Positions 45,602-53,517 of a stretch of DNA of 64,000 nucleotides are shown here, piece by piece. The first letter of the stretch is position 1, and every line of letters starts with the position of its first letter. The position numbers and the translations under genes are program-made. The notes beneath the pieces were generated by a model. The model was not told the DNA's origin and did not search any database. It was given only the letters and a program-made list of their open reading frames with translations. The stretch covers positions 310,001 to 374,000 of the forward strand of contig NZ_VIGH01000002.1 in NCBI RefSeq assembly GCF_006704125.1, read 5' to 3'. The stretch is from Rhodococcus spelaei (GTDB taxonomy: Bacteria > Actinomycetota > Actinomycetes > Mycobacteriales > Mycobacteriaceae).

Positions 45602-45637
45602 CCCTCGACAATAGGCACCCTCGCCGGGCCGCACAGC

Positions 45638-46492
45638 TCAGTCGACGTCGCGTCGGCGCAGCACCACCGCGGTCGCGACCACGAACACCACCAGGTAGAC
45701 CGCCAACACCGCGGCCGCGAGACCGGGGCCGAGCACGGTCAGGACGCCCGGCGTCCGCTCGGCGTCGGACGCGGCGCCGCCCAATCCGCCCGCCAGCGAT
45801 CCGGCGGCGGTCCCGGGCAAGTAGTCGGTGACGAACCGGATCGGGTCCAGCACGGCGCCCACCCCGCGTAGCAGGTTCTCCACCACCAGCACCCACACCA
45901 GACCGAGCCCGACTGCCAGGGCCGGGCCGCGGGCGAGGGTCCCGATCAGCACCCCGCACGCCGTCCACATCCCGAGGATCAGCATCCCGGCCCCGATCGC
46001 ACGCGCCGAATCACCCACCCACGGCAGCCGCATCGGTTGCGACTCCGCGCCGGCGACGATCGAGGACACCCCCAGGTCGACGGCGAACACCACGACCACC
46101 AGCGCGGCGACCACCACCGCCAACGCGACGAGGGTGCCGCCGATGGCGGTCAACCGTCCGGGGCCCTGGGTCAGCGCCGTCTTCCAGGTGCCCCACCCGT
46201 ATCCGCTGCCCGCGGCGAGCGCGCCGAGGGTCAGGATCAGTGCGCCGCCGAACATCGCCATGCCCTGGGTCAGCACCTCGGGTACCGCGCCGGGCAGCAT
46301 CCGTGCGAGCAACACCGACCGCGGCACGGCCGCACCGAATCCGGTGCCTCCGTCGCTGCGATAGGTCAGGTAGTTGAACACGTAGACGAAGGTGAGGTTG
46401 AGGACCAGCCAGGCTGACAGCAGGACCCACAACGAGGGCCACGTCCGCAGCCGCAGGAACTCCGCCCGGGAACTCGCGGTCAGTGTGTTCAT
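45638..46492 (-). CDS. ABC exporter permease (ABC-2 type)
   Basis: The product has 284 residues with about six membrane segments: TWPSLWVLLSAWLVLNLTFVYVF near 17-39, MAMFGGALILTLGALAAGSG, LTAIGGTLVALAVVVAALVVVVF, ARAIGAGMLILGMWTACGVLIG, LAVGLGLVWVLVVENLL and a final one near the C-terminus. The GWGTWKTALTQGPGR loop is characteristic of ABC-2 permeases of the BcrB/NatB kind. Its start overlaps the ATPase stop by 4 bp. Confidence 0.88.
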   Translation of the reverse strand: MNTLTASSRAEFLRLRTWPSLWVLLSAWLVLNLTFVYVFNYLTYRSDGGTGFGAAVPRSVLLARMLPGAVPEVLTQGMAMFGGALILTLGALAAGSGYGWGTWKTALTQGPGRLTAIGGTLVALAVVVAALVVVVFAVDLGVSSIVAGAESQPMRLPWVGDSARAIGAGMLILGMWTACGVLIGTLARGPALAVGLGLVWVLVVENLLRGVGAVLDPIRFVTDYLPGTAAGSLAGGLGGAASDAERTPGVLTVLGPGLAAAVLAVYLVVFVVATAVVLRRRDVD

Positions 46493-47424
46493 CGTGAAAC
46501 CTCCGGGTCGTCTCCGGTGGAGTCCGAGCCTCGCGTCATGTCGAAGAAGGCCTCCTCGAGGGACCGTTCGCTGCTGTGCACGTCGAACACCTCGATGCCG
46601 GCGCCGACGAGTGCACGCACCAACCTAGGGGCGACACCGGCATCCGCGTCCACCCGGATGCCCGTGTCGGTCGCGGCGACGCGGTTCGCACCCGCGACGT
46701 CCCGAGCCACCGCCAGGGCCCGCGGATACGGCGTCGCGCGCACGACAATGGTTGTCCCGCCTCGTAGTTCGGACACCGTGGACTCGGCCACCAGGCTGCC
46801 CGCAACGATCACGCCGACACGGTCGCAGGTGTCCTGGACCTCGTCGAGCATGTGACTCGACAGCAGGACGGTGTGTCCGTCGGCTGCGAGATCGGTGATC
46901 AGGGAGCGCATCTCGGCAACGCCGGCCGGATCGAGCCCGTTCGTCGGCTCGTCCAGGATCAGCAGGTCCGGGTCGCCGAGCATTGCCGCCGCCACGCCGA
47001 GACGCTGCTTCATGCCCAGCGAGTAGCCGCGGAACCGGTCGTGTGCCCGTGCCCGCAGACCCACTCGCTCGAGCGCGGATTCCGCGGCGGCATCGGACAG
47101 TCCGCGGTACCGGCACAGCACACGCAGGTTGTCGCGACCCGACAGGTACGGGTAGAAGCCGGGCCCCTCGATGAGCACCCCGATGCGGGCGCACGCGGAC
47201 GGATCGCCGGGGTCACGGCCGAGCACTGTCGCGGTTCCGGCGGTCGGGCGCACCAGACCCACCAGCATGCGTAGGGTCGTGGTCTTGCCCGCGCCGTTGG
47301 GGCCGAGGAACCCGTAGACCTCCCCCGCCCGGACGGTCAGGCTGACACCGTCCACCGCGGCCCTCCCGCCGTACCTCTTGGTCAGGCCGTCCGTGGCCAC
47401 CCGCAACTCGGTTGTCGTCGTCAT
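46489..47424 (-). CDS. ABC exporter ATP-binding protein, BcrA/CcmA family
   Basis: The product has 311 residues from ATG 47424; the open frame upstream is not protein-like. Walker A is GPNGAGKTTTLRM near 42-54, the signature YSLGMKQRLGVAAAML near 137-152, Walker B LLILDEPTNGLDP, and the His switch LLSSHMLDE. The C-terminal 90 residues form the DUF4162-like domain common in drug exporters. It is the first gene of the exporter operon and diverges, across 110 bp, from a NarL-type two-component system, so the pair probably forms a sense-and-export module. Confidence 0.93.
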   Translation of the reverse strand: MTTTTELRVATDGLTKRYGGRAAVDGVSLTVRAGEVYGFLGPNGAGKTTTLRMLVGLVRPTAGTATVLGRDPGDPSACARIGVLIEGPGFYPYLSGRDNLRVLCRYRGLSDAAAESALERVGLRARAHDRFRGYSLGMKQRLGVAAAMLGDPDLLILDEPTNGLDPAGVAEMRSLITDLAADGHTVLLSSHMLDEVQDTCDRVGVIVAGSLVAESTVSELRGGTTIVVRATPYPRALAVARDVAGANRVAATDTGIRVDADAGVAPRLVRALVGAGIEVFDVHSSERSLEEAFFDMTRGSDSTGDDPEVSR

Positions 47425-47534
47425 GGCTTCCAGCCTTCGCCGCGTACGCACCGAGCACATCCGCCGCGCGGCGACATTCGAGCTACGCCCGCAGGACGAC
47501 GCCGCGGGCCCCCGCGCGGGGCTAGGTTGGGGCC

Positions 47535-48704
47535 ATGCCCAGACCGTTCGACGTCGCGCTCGCGGGAGTCGTCGGCGTGGTGTCGGTGCTCGGCTCGGTG
47601 GCCGCGGCACGGCACGGGCATCCGGCACGCCCGCTGGACTGGTTCGCCGTTGCAATGCTCGTGGTCGGCGCGGTCGCGTTGCTGTGGCGGCGGGTCGCAC
47701 CCAACGCGGTGCTGGCGGTGACGCTGGTCGCGACGTTGACGTATCTGCTGCGCGGGTACGGGATGGGTCCGATCTTCCTGTCGCTGGTCGTCGCGTACCT
47801 CACGGCGGCGCCCCGAGCACGGCGGTGGCCGATGTACGCGCTGCCCGCGGTCGGGTTCGCCGTGGTGCTGTGGCTGGTGCCCTGGGTCACCGGACAGGAC
47901 GCCGTGCCGGCCGCCGCGATGGTCGGCATCGGCGCGTGGCTGCTGACATTGGTGGCGATCGCCGAGGGGATCCGACAGCGCCGGGAGGCGATCCGGGCGC
48001 GCCGCCAGCGTGCCCGCGAGGCCGCCCGCAGCGCCGAGGAGGAGCGCCTGCGCCGCGCCAGCGAGGAGCGCCTCGACATCGCCCGGGAACTGCACGACGT
48101 TCTCGCACACAGCCTTTCGCTGATCAATGTGCAGTCGGGCGTGGCACTCGAACTGCTCGACAGCAAGCCCGAGCAGGCCGGCGTCGCGCTGGCCTCCATC
48201 AAGGACGCGAGCCGCGAGGCGCTCGTCGAGGTGCACTCGATGCTGCGGACCCTGCGCCGCGGAGGTGAGCTCGCCCCGCTCGCACCCGCTCCTTCCGTCG
48301 CCGACCTCGACGCACTCGTCGAACGCGCCCGCGGCGCCGGAATCGACGTGACGACAATCGTTTCCGGCACCTCACGACGTCTGCCCTCGGCGGTCGACCT
48401 TGCCGCCGCCCGCATCGTCCAGGAGGCGCTGACCAACGTGGCACGGCACTCGGGACAGTCCGCGGCCCGGGTGCGGGTGGAGTACCGGCCGGACCGGCTC
48501 GAGGTGCGCGTCGACGACGACGGCCACGCCGCCGGATCGTCCGAAGGCGGCGTCGGCGGCGTCGGCGGCGGCATCGCGGGTATGACCGAGCGCGCGCACG
48601 CCCTCGGCGGCACACTGAGCGCGGGCCGTCGCACCGACGGCGGGTTCCGCGTCGAGGCGCGACTTCCGCTCTCCGACAGCGACTCCGGAGAGGACGTGAC
48701 GTAG
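47535..48704 (+). CDS. NarL-type sensor histidine kinase
   Basis: The product has 389 residues. Four or five membrane helices span about 5-147 without a large extracellular domain, then a charged coiled-coil (RQRREAIRARRQRAREAARSAEEERLRR, about 147-175, given in part), and the HisKA_3 dimerisation domain with His187 (ARELHDVLAHSLSLINVQSG). The ATPase domain shows EALTNVARHSG and VDDDGHA, GIAGMTERA and GFRVEARLPL. Intramembrane sensors of this type often watch their ABC transporter or cell-envelope antibiotics. The partner regulator starts directly after its stop. Confidence 0.9.
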   Translation: MPRPFDVALAGVVGVVSVLGSVAAARHGHPARPLDWFAVAMLVVGAVALLWRRVAPNAVLAVTLVATLTYLLRGYGMGPIFLSLVVAYLTAAPRARRWPMYALPAVGFAVVLWLVPWVTGQDAVPAAAMVGIGAWLLTLVAIAEGIRQRREAIRARRQRAREAARSAEEERLRRASEERLDIARELHDVLAHSLSLINVQSGVALELLDSKPEQAGVALASIKDASREALVEVHSMLRTLRRGGELAPLAPAPSVADLDALVERARGAGIDVTTIVSGTSRRLPSAVDLAAARIVQEALTNVARHSGQSAARVRVEYRPDRLEVRVDDDGHAAGSSEGGVGGVGGGIAGMTERAHALGGTLSAGRRTDGGFRVEARLPLSDSDSGEDVT

Positions 48705-49373
48705 GTGAGCATCCGGGTGATCGTCGCCGACGACCAGTCCCTGGTACGGGCCGGGTTTGCCGCGCTGCTCGAGGCGCAGGACGGCATCGAGGTGGTCGGG
48801 CAGGCCGAGGACGGCGCGCAGGCCGTCGCACTGACGACGGAGTTGGCGCCGGACGTCGTGTTGATGGACATCCGGATGCCGGTGCTCGACGGACTGGAGG
48901 CCACCCGGCGGATCGTGGCGCGACCCGAACTGTCGGCCGTGCGGGTGGTGGTGCTGACCACCTTCGAACTCGACGAGTACGTCTTCGAGGCGATCCGCGC
49001 CGGCGCCGCCGGGTTCCTGGTCAAGCACACCGAGCCGGCCGACCTGGTACGCGCGGTGCGGGTGGTGGCCGACGGCGAGGCCTTGCTATCCCCCGGCGTC
49101 ACCCGCCGCCTGCTCGCGGAGTTCGCCACCCGCGCCAAGGAGGCCCCCGCACCGCGCCTGCTGGCCGAGCTGACCGACCGCGAACGCGAGGTGATGACGC
49201 TCGTCGCCGAAGGCCTGACCAATGCCGAGATCGCCGAGCGACTGGTGCTCAGTCCGGCCACCGCCCGCACCCACGTCAGCCGGATCCTGCTCAAACTCGG
49301 TGCCCGCGACCGCACCCAACTGGTCGTGCTGGCCTACGAGTCGGGCCTGGTCCGGCCCGGTTGGCGGGGCTGA
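48705..49373 (+). CDS. NarL/LuxR-family response regulator
   Basis: The product has 222 residues from GTG 48705, immediately after the kinase stop. The receiver has Asp55 (VVLMDIRMPVLDG) and Lys107-region FLVKHTEPADL; the LuxR helix-turn-helix covers about 150-215 (LTDREREVMTLVAEGLTNAEIAERL, in part; SPATARTHVSRILLKLGARDRTQLV). It likely activates the divergent exporter operon. Confidence 0.92.
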   Translation: MSIRVIVADDQSLVRAGFAALLEAQDGIEVVGQAEDGAQAVALTTELAPDVVLMDIRMPVLDGLEATRRIVARPELSAVRVVVLTTFELDEYVFEAIRAGAAGFLVKHTEPADLVRAVRVVADGEALLSPGVTRRLLAEFATRAKEAPAPRLLAELTDREREVMTLVAEGLTNAEIAERLVLSPATARTHVSRILLKLGARDRTQLVVLAYESGLVRPGWRG

Positions 49374-49684
49374 CGCCGGTCACCGGAAGGCGGACGACTC
49401 GTGTCGAGCGAACTCACCCTCGCGGAGAACCTCGCGGAGAACACCCATGAGACGGCGAATCGAAAAGGTACAGATCGTGCAGTCTGTACAGATCATGCAG
49501 TCTGTACAGATCGTGCAGTCTGTACCTTTCGACTTTCGTGCGGATGGAGACATTCCGGCCCGAGCGACGTCCCCCGGCCCGCCATTCGACCGCCCTGGCG
49601 CACCCGGTGTACGCGCCGGTGCGTACCGGCGGTGCCGCCTGCCGACCGATGCGCCGACCGTCCGCCGCCGAGCAGGCTGGATGC
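49374..49684. other. Interval with short tandem repeats, no convincing gene
   Basis: About 310 bp between the response regulator and the SHOCT gene. It contains CCTCGCGGAGAA twice in tandem near 49420-49443 and the 18-bp triple repeat described separately. Short frames exist in all plus frames because the 18-bp unit is a multiple of three; one starts at GTG 49401, but its later part is arginine/proline-rich and not protein-like. Confidence 0.5.
49467..49526. repeat. 18-bp tandem repeat array with TCTGTACAGA palindromes
   Basis: Three units GTACAGATCRTGCAGTCT at 49468-49485, 49486-49503 and 49504-49521, closed by GTACC. Junctions create perfect 10-bp palindromes TCTGTACAGA at 49483-49492 and 49501-49510, with half copies at both ends (AAGGTACAGA and TCTGTACCTT). 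Confidence 0.85.
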
Positions 49685-49948
49685 ATGAACACTCTCGGAG
49701 CACAGACCGCACTGATCCTGGCCGACAACTGGGACGGCCGCTACGGACCCGGGTGGGGACCCGGGCCGTGGTTCTTCCTGATCCCCCTGACCTTCTGGAT
49801 CGCGGTGATCGTGATCGTCGTGCTCGCGCGCCGGCGCTGGCGCGGCCGGCACGGCGAGTCCACGCTGCGCGACGTCTACGCGCACGGCGAGATCACCGAG
49901 GCCGAGTACCGGGCCCGCCTCGCGGTCCTGCGGGAGACCCGACGATGA
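49685..49948 (+). CDS. SHOCT-domain small membrane protein
   Basis: The product has 87 residues. A glycine/tryptophan-rich N-terminus (GRYGPGWGPGPW) leads to one membrane helix (FFLIPLTFWIAVIVIVVLA, about 30-48), a basic stretch, and the SHOCT motif STLRDVYAHGEITEAEYRARLAVL near 58-81 (given in part). SHOCT domains are oligomerisation modules on many actinobacterial membrane proteins. Its stop overlaps the next gene start (ATGA). Confidence 0.85.
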   Translation: MNTLGAQTALILADNWDGRYGPGWGPGPWFFLIPLTFWIAVIVIVVLARRRWRGRHGESTLRDVYAHGEITEAEYRARLAVLRETRR

Positions 49949-50739
49949 GGGTTGTCGTGGTCGAGGCGCCCACCGGGTCCGGCCGGCAGTGGGCCGAGCG
50001 CGCCCGAGTGCTCGACGAGCAGGGGTTCGATGCGCTGCTGGTGCCCGACACCCTGTGGACGCCGTCGCCCTTCCCCGCGCTGGCGGCGGCCGCGGCTGTC
50101 ACGCGGACGCTGCGGCTCCGCACCTGGGTGGCCGCGGCGCCGCTGCGCACGGCGGCGGCGTTGACCAGGGAATGCCGTGCGCTGCAAGCATTGTCGGACG
50201 GACGTTTCGAACTGGGCATCGGCGCGGGACGTCCCGACGCGGAGGCCGAAGCCGGCCGGCTCGGGACGTCGTGGGGCACCGCCGCGCAGCGGATCCATGC
50301 GGTGGAGGAGTCGGTGGCCGCGGTGCGCGCCGGCGTCGACCCCGTGCCGGAGGTGGTGGTCTCGGCCGCCGGGCCGCGGATGCTGGCCGCCGCTGGACGG
50401 GTGGCAGACCGGGTCGCGCTGGCGCTCGGCCCGACCACGACGGAGGCGGATCTGGCCGACGCGGTCGAGCGCGCACGCGAAACATGTGGCCGAGCAATGA
50501 CGTTCACCCAGTCATTGGTGGGCATCGGCGACGCGCTGCCGTCGTACTTCGCCCGAACCGGCGGCCCGACGCTCGCGGAGCTGCTGCAACTGGGGTCGGC
50601 CGGACTGCTGCCCGCAGACCCCGGCCGGGCCGCGGACGTCCTGTGCACACGGGAGGAGGAACTCGGAATCGCCGAGGTGACGGTGCCGGGCGAACTGTCC
50701 GAGGCCTTCGCCCCGGTGCTCGCCCGGCTCCGCCGCTGA
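49945..50739 (+). CDS. Luciferase-like (LLM) F420/flavin-dependent oxidoreductase, short form
   Basis: The product has 264 residues. The LLM barrel pattern is visible: WAERARVLDEQGFDALLVPDTLW near 15-37, RTWVAAAPLRTAAALTRECRALQALSDGRFELGIGAGRP (about 51-89, in part), and PEVVVSAAGPRMLAAAGRVADRV near 131-153. It is shorter than typical family members (about 300-350) because the central insertions are missing. Translationally coupled with the SHOCT gene. The substrate is unknown. Confidence 0.82.
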   Translation: MRVVVVEAPTGSGRQWAERARVLDEQGFDALLVPDTLWTPSPFPALAAAAAVTRTLRLRTWVAAAPLRTAAALTRECRALQALSDGRFELGIGAGRPDAEAEAGRLGTSWGTAAQRIHAVEESVAAVRAGVDPVPEVVVSAAGPRMLAAAGRVADRVALALGPTTTEADLADAVERARETCGRAMTFTQSLVGIGDALPSYFARTGGPTLAELLQLGSAGLLPADPGRAADVLCTREEELGIAEVTVPGELSEAFAPVLARLRR

Positions 50740-50752
50740 ACGTGTCGGGAAC

Positions 50753-51793
50753 TCAGTCGATGAGGTTGCGGAAGTCCTCGATCAGCTTGACCCGACCGGC
50801 CGAGTCGCCGGCCAGCGGGCTGACGGTCAGGGTGGTCACGCCCGCCTCGGCGAACGCCGCGACCCGCTCCTTGACGTACCCGGCGGGACCGATCAGCGAG
50901 ATCGCGCGGACCAACTCGTCCGGCACGGCCGCGGTGGCTTCCTGCTTCTTGCCCGACAGGTACAGCTCCTGGATGGTCGCGGCCTCCTTCTCGTAGCCGT
51001 ACCTGCAGGCGAGGTCGTTGTAGAAGTTCTTGCCCTTGGCGCCCATGCCGCCGATGTACAGGGCCAGGCTCGGCTTGACCCACTCGAGCATGTGGTCGAC
51101 GTCCTCGCCGATGGCCAGCGCAGGGCCCGCGTAGATCTGCAGCTCGCCCAGGCTCGGGTCGCGCTTGGCCTTGCCCGCCGCGAGGGACTCGCCCCACACG
51201 TCGCCGGCGCGCTCGGGGTCGAAGAAGATCGGCTGCCATCCCTCCGCGATCTCGGCGGTCAGAGCCACGTTCTTCGGGCCGAGGGCGGCGATGACGATCG
51301 GGATGCGCTCGCGCACCGGGTGATTGATCAGCTTGAGCGGCTTACCGAGTCCGGTGCCCTTCTCCGCGGGCAGCGGCACCTGGTAGTACTTGCCGTCGTA
51401 CTGGACCTTCTCCCGCCTCCACACCTGACGGCAGATGTCGACGATCTCGCGGGTCCGGCCGAGCGGGGCGGTGTAGGGCACGCCGTGGAAGCCCTCGATC
51501 ACCTGCGGTCCGGACGCGCCGAGGCCGAGCACGAACCGGCCGTCCGAGACGAAGTCCAGGCCCGCCGCGGTCATCGCCATGAGCGACGGGGTACGGGTGT
51601 AGATCTGGAAGATGCCCGACGCCAGTTCGATCGTCGAGGTTTTCGCCGCCAGGAAGCCGAGCTGACTGACCGCGTCGAAGGAGTAGGCCTCCGCGAGGAA
51701 GACGATGTCGAGACCGGCACGCTCGAGGTCGGCGACCTCCGCGACGGTCTCGGCGAACCCGCCGCTGTAGGTGATCTGCATTCCGACTCGCAC
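50753..51793 (-). CDS. LLM class F420-dependent oxidoreductase
   Basis: The product has 346 residues from GTG 51793 (MRVGMQITYSGGF), with AGAGG 7 nt upstream; a start further upstream is unsupported. The barrel segments are typical of mycobacterial Rv3520c/Rv0953c-like proteins: VADLERAGLDIVFLAEAYSFDAVSQLGFLAA (about 18-48, in part), LGLGASGPQVIEGFHGVPY near 92-110, EIVDICRQVWRRE, HPVRERIPIVIAALGPKNVALTAEIAEGWQPIFF. It is expected to use coenzyme F420. It is convergent with the shorter LLM gene, 13 bp away, and divergent from the SDR gene. Confidence 0.9.
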   Translation of the reverse strand: MRVGMQITYSGGFAETVAEVADLERAGLDIVFLAEAYSFDAVSQLGFLAAKTSTIELASGIFQIYTRTPSLMAMTAAGLDFVSDGRFVLGLGASGPQVIEGFHGVPYTAPLGRTREIVDICRQVWRREKVQYDGKYYQVPLPAEKGTGLGKPLKLINHPVRERIPIVIAALGPKNVALTAEIAEGWQPIFFDPERAGDVWGESLAAGKAKRDPSLGELQIYAGPALAIGEDVDHMLEWVKPSLALYIGGMGAKGKNFYNDLACRYGYEKEAATIQELYLSGKKQEATAAVPDELVRAISLIGPAGYVKERVAAFAEAGVTTLTVSPLAGDSAGRVKLIEDFRNLID

Positions 51794-51910
51794 CCGGACA
51801 CCTCTAATCGACTCGATGTGACACTTCTCCACGAAGCCTACGCATGCCCGCACCCAATCCGAATGACAGAACCGACCACCATTTGTGACCGAAACTCCTA
51901 CGATCGCGCC

Positions 51911-52714
51911 GTGACGAGGAGACCGGTCGACTGGCAGCGCTCACACGTGATCGTGACGGGCGGTTCGCAGGGCATCGGTGCCGCGGTCGCGCGGGCCGCG
52001 GCGGGACGGGGCGCGGCGGTGTCGATCCTCGCGCGCGGCGAGCAGCAGCTGCGTGCGACGGCCGAGCCGATCGGCGCACACTGGGCGTCCGTCGACGTCA
52101 CCGACCCGAAGGCACTACAGCGGGCCGTCGAGGACGTGGAGGCTCGGTCCGGGCCGTGCGACGTGCTGGTCGCGTGCGCGGGCACCGCGCTGCCCGGGCG
52201 GTTCCTCGAGGTACCGATCGACGAGTTCGAGTCGCAGATGCGGCTGAACTACCTCGGCGCGGTGCACGCGGCCCGGGCGGTACTGCCGTCGATGGTCGCG
52301 CGCGGGCGCGGTCACGTGGTGCTGACCAGTTCCACCGCCGGGCTGATCGGTGTGGTCGGATACAGCGGCTACGGTCCCACCAAGGCCGCGGTCCACGAGC
52401 TCGCACACTGCCTGCGTTACGAGGTGGAGCCCGCCGGCGTGACGGTCTCGGTGCTCTACCCGCCGGACACCGACACGCCCGGTTTCGCCGTGGAGAACAC
52501 GCGCAAGCCGGTCGAGACGTCCGCCGTGTCCGGTGCCATCACACCGGTCAGCGCGGACGTCGTCGCCGCCGCGGTGATCGCGGGTATCGACAAAGGGCGC
52601 CATCACATTTCGGTCGACCCTCTCACGCGGGTCCTGGTCCGCGCCGGGGGCATCGTGGAGCCGGTGATCCGGCCGTTCCTGACCCGGACCATCCGGAAGT
52701 CGCTCGGGACGTGA
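51911..52714 (+). CDS. Short-chain dehydrogenase/reductase
   Basis: The product has 267 residues from GTG 51911; the large upstream open frame is antisense to the LLM gene and rejected. The classical SDR motifs are VTGGSQGIGAAVARA near 18-32 (TGxxxGIG), ACAGTALPG near 88 (NNAG-like), the catalytic Ser in TSSTAGLIG near 140, and Tyr/Lys in YSGYGPTKAAV near 152-162 (YxxxK). The hydrophobic C-terminus (TRVLVRAGGIVEPVIRPFLTR) resembles 3-ketodihydrosphingosine-reductase-like SDRs, which often attach to membranes. Substrate unknown. Confidence 0.9.
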   Translation: MTRRPVDWQRSHVIVTGGSQGIGAAVARAAAGRGAAVSILARGEQQLRATAEPIGAHWASVDVTDPKALQRAVEDVEARSGPCDVLVACAGTALPGRFLEVPIDEFESQMRLNYLGAVHAARAVLPSMVARGRGHVVLTSSTAGLIGVVGYSGYGPTKAAVHELAHCLRYEVEPAGVTVSVLYPPDTDTPGFAVENTRKPVETSAVSGAITPVSADVVAAAVIAGIDKGRHHISVDPLTRVLVRAGGIVEPVIRPFLTRTIRKSLGT

Positions 52715-52718
52715 GCAA

Positions 52719-53483
52719 CTAAGGCAGCGTCCAGAACACCCTCGTGACAAGCCAGAAGACGATCGCGGCGACGGCGAGGAAGGCCACCGAGATCGCCACA
52801 CCGAGTCGCTCCGTGCGCAGGTCCCGGGGATCGTCGGGCTCGAGCCAGAACCGCAGGGCACGGGTGACCACCGGCATGACGACCCACGTCAGGATCGTCA
52901 CCGACAGCACGTTGCCGACGAGCAGGCCGAGCCACAACGGTGCGCCCGGCCAGATCTCGGCGATCAGGAGGGTCAGGATCACCACGGTCGGGTACAACCC
53001 GATCAGCACGGACAGCGCGGTCTTCCACTGCGCCGCGGGTGCCGCGTCGGGACCGCCCGCGGGGAACCACGACCCGAACGGGTTCGCGATGGGGTGGACC
53101 TCGAATCCTCGGAACTCGCGGCCCTCCTCGAGCAGGGCCGCCCGCTCCGGCGACGACAACCACCGCTCGAGGTTCTCCGAGGAGTCGAAGGTGAACAGGA
53201 TCGTCCAGTTCTCCTGGATCCCCGTCACGGGGCGACGCGTCTGCGACCCCCGAAAACCGGGAAAAGCCTTCTCCGCCTCCACGACCCGCTGCTGCCAGGC
53301 GAGGAACTCGGCCTCCCTGCCGGACACCGACGGGTGCGAGACCGCGACGGTCACCGCGTCGTCATTGCCCGAGGCTCCGCCCGAGGTGTCGTCATTGCCC
53401 CAGGCTCCGCCCGAGGTGTTGTCGCGGACCTCGTCGATCAGCACGTATTGGCCCAGTACTCCCGAAGCTGACCCGAAGTGCAA
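52719..53483 (-). CDS. Antibiotic-biosynthesis-monooxygenase (ABM) domain membrane protein
   Basis: The product has up to 254 residues. An ABM-type ferredoxin-like domain spans about 43-135 (VAVSHPSVSGREAEFLAWQQRVVEAEKAFPGFRGSQ region; WTILFTFDSSENLERWLSSPER), followed by three membrane helices (about 152-175, 182-205, 226-250). N-terminal to the ABM domain are two imperfect repeats NTSGGAWGND/DTSGGASGND, encoded by a roughly 27-bp tandem DNA duplication at about 53363-53420; a start after this repeat is possible. ABM-plus-membrane proteins are common in actinobacteria without known function. Confidence 0.8.
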   Translation of the reverse strand: MHFGSASGVLGQYVLIDEVRDNTSGGAWGNDDTSGGASGNDDAVTVAVSHPSVSGREAEFLAWQQRVVEAEKAFPGFRGSQTRRPVTGIQENWTILFTFDSSENLERWLSSPERAALLEEGREFRGFEVHPIANPFGSWFPAGGPDAAPAAQWKTALSVLIGLYPTVVILTLLIAEIWPGAPLWLGLLVGNVLSVTILTWVVMPVVTRALRFWLEPDDPRDLRTERLGVAISVAFLAVAAIVFWLVTRVFWTLP

Positions 53484-53517
53484 AGTAGCGTTCGTTCAGG
53501 GGGGGCGACCTCGGTGA

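Noticed and set aside
43935-45871. Plus-strand frames over the universal stress protein and exporter permeases
   Set aside because: Antisense to well-supported genes with domain motifs.
49468-49521. Tandem 18-bp repeats as a mini-CRISPR
   Set aside because: No spacers at all; pure tandem repetition.
49401-49688. Small Cys-repeat protein over the 18-bp array
   Set aside because: All three frames are open because the unit is divisible by three; the remainder is not protein-like.
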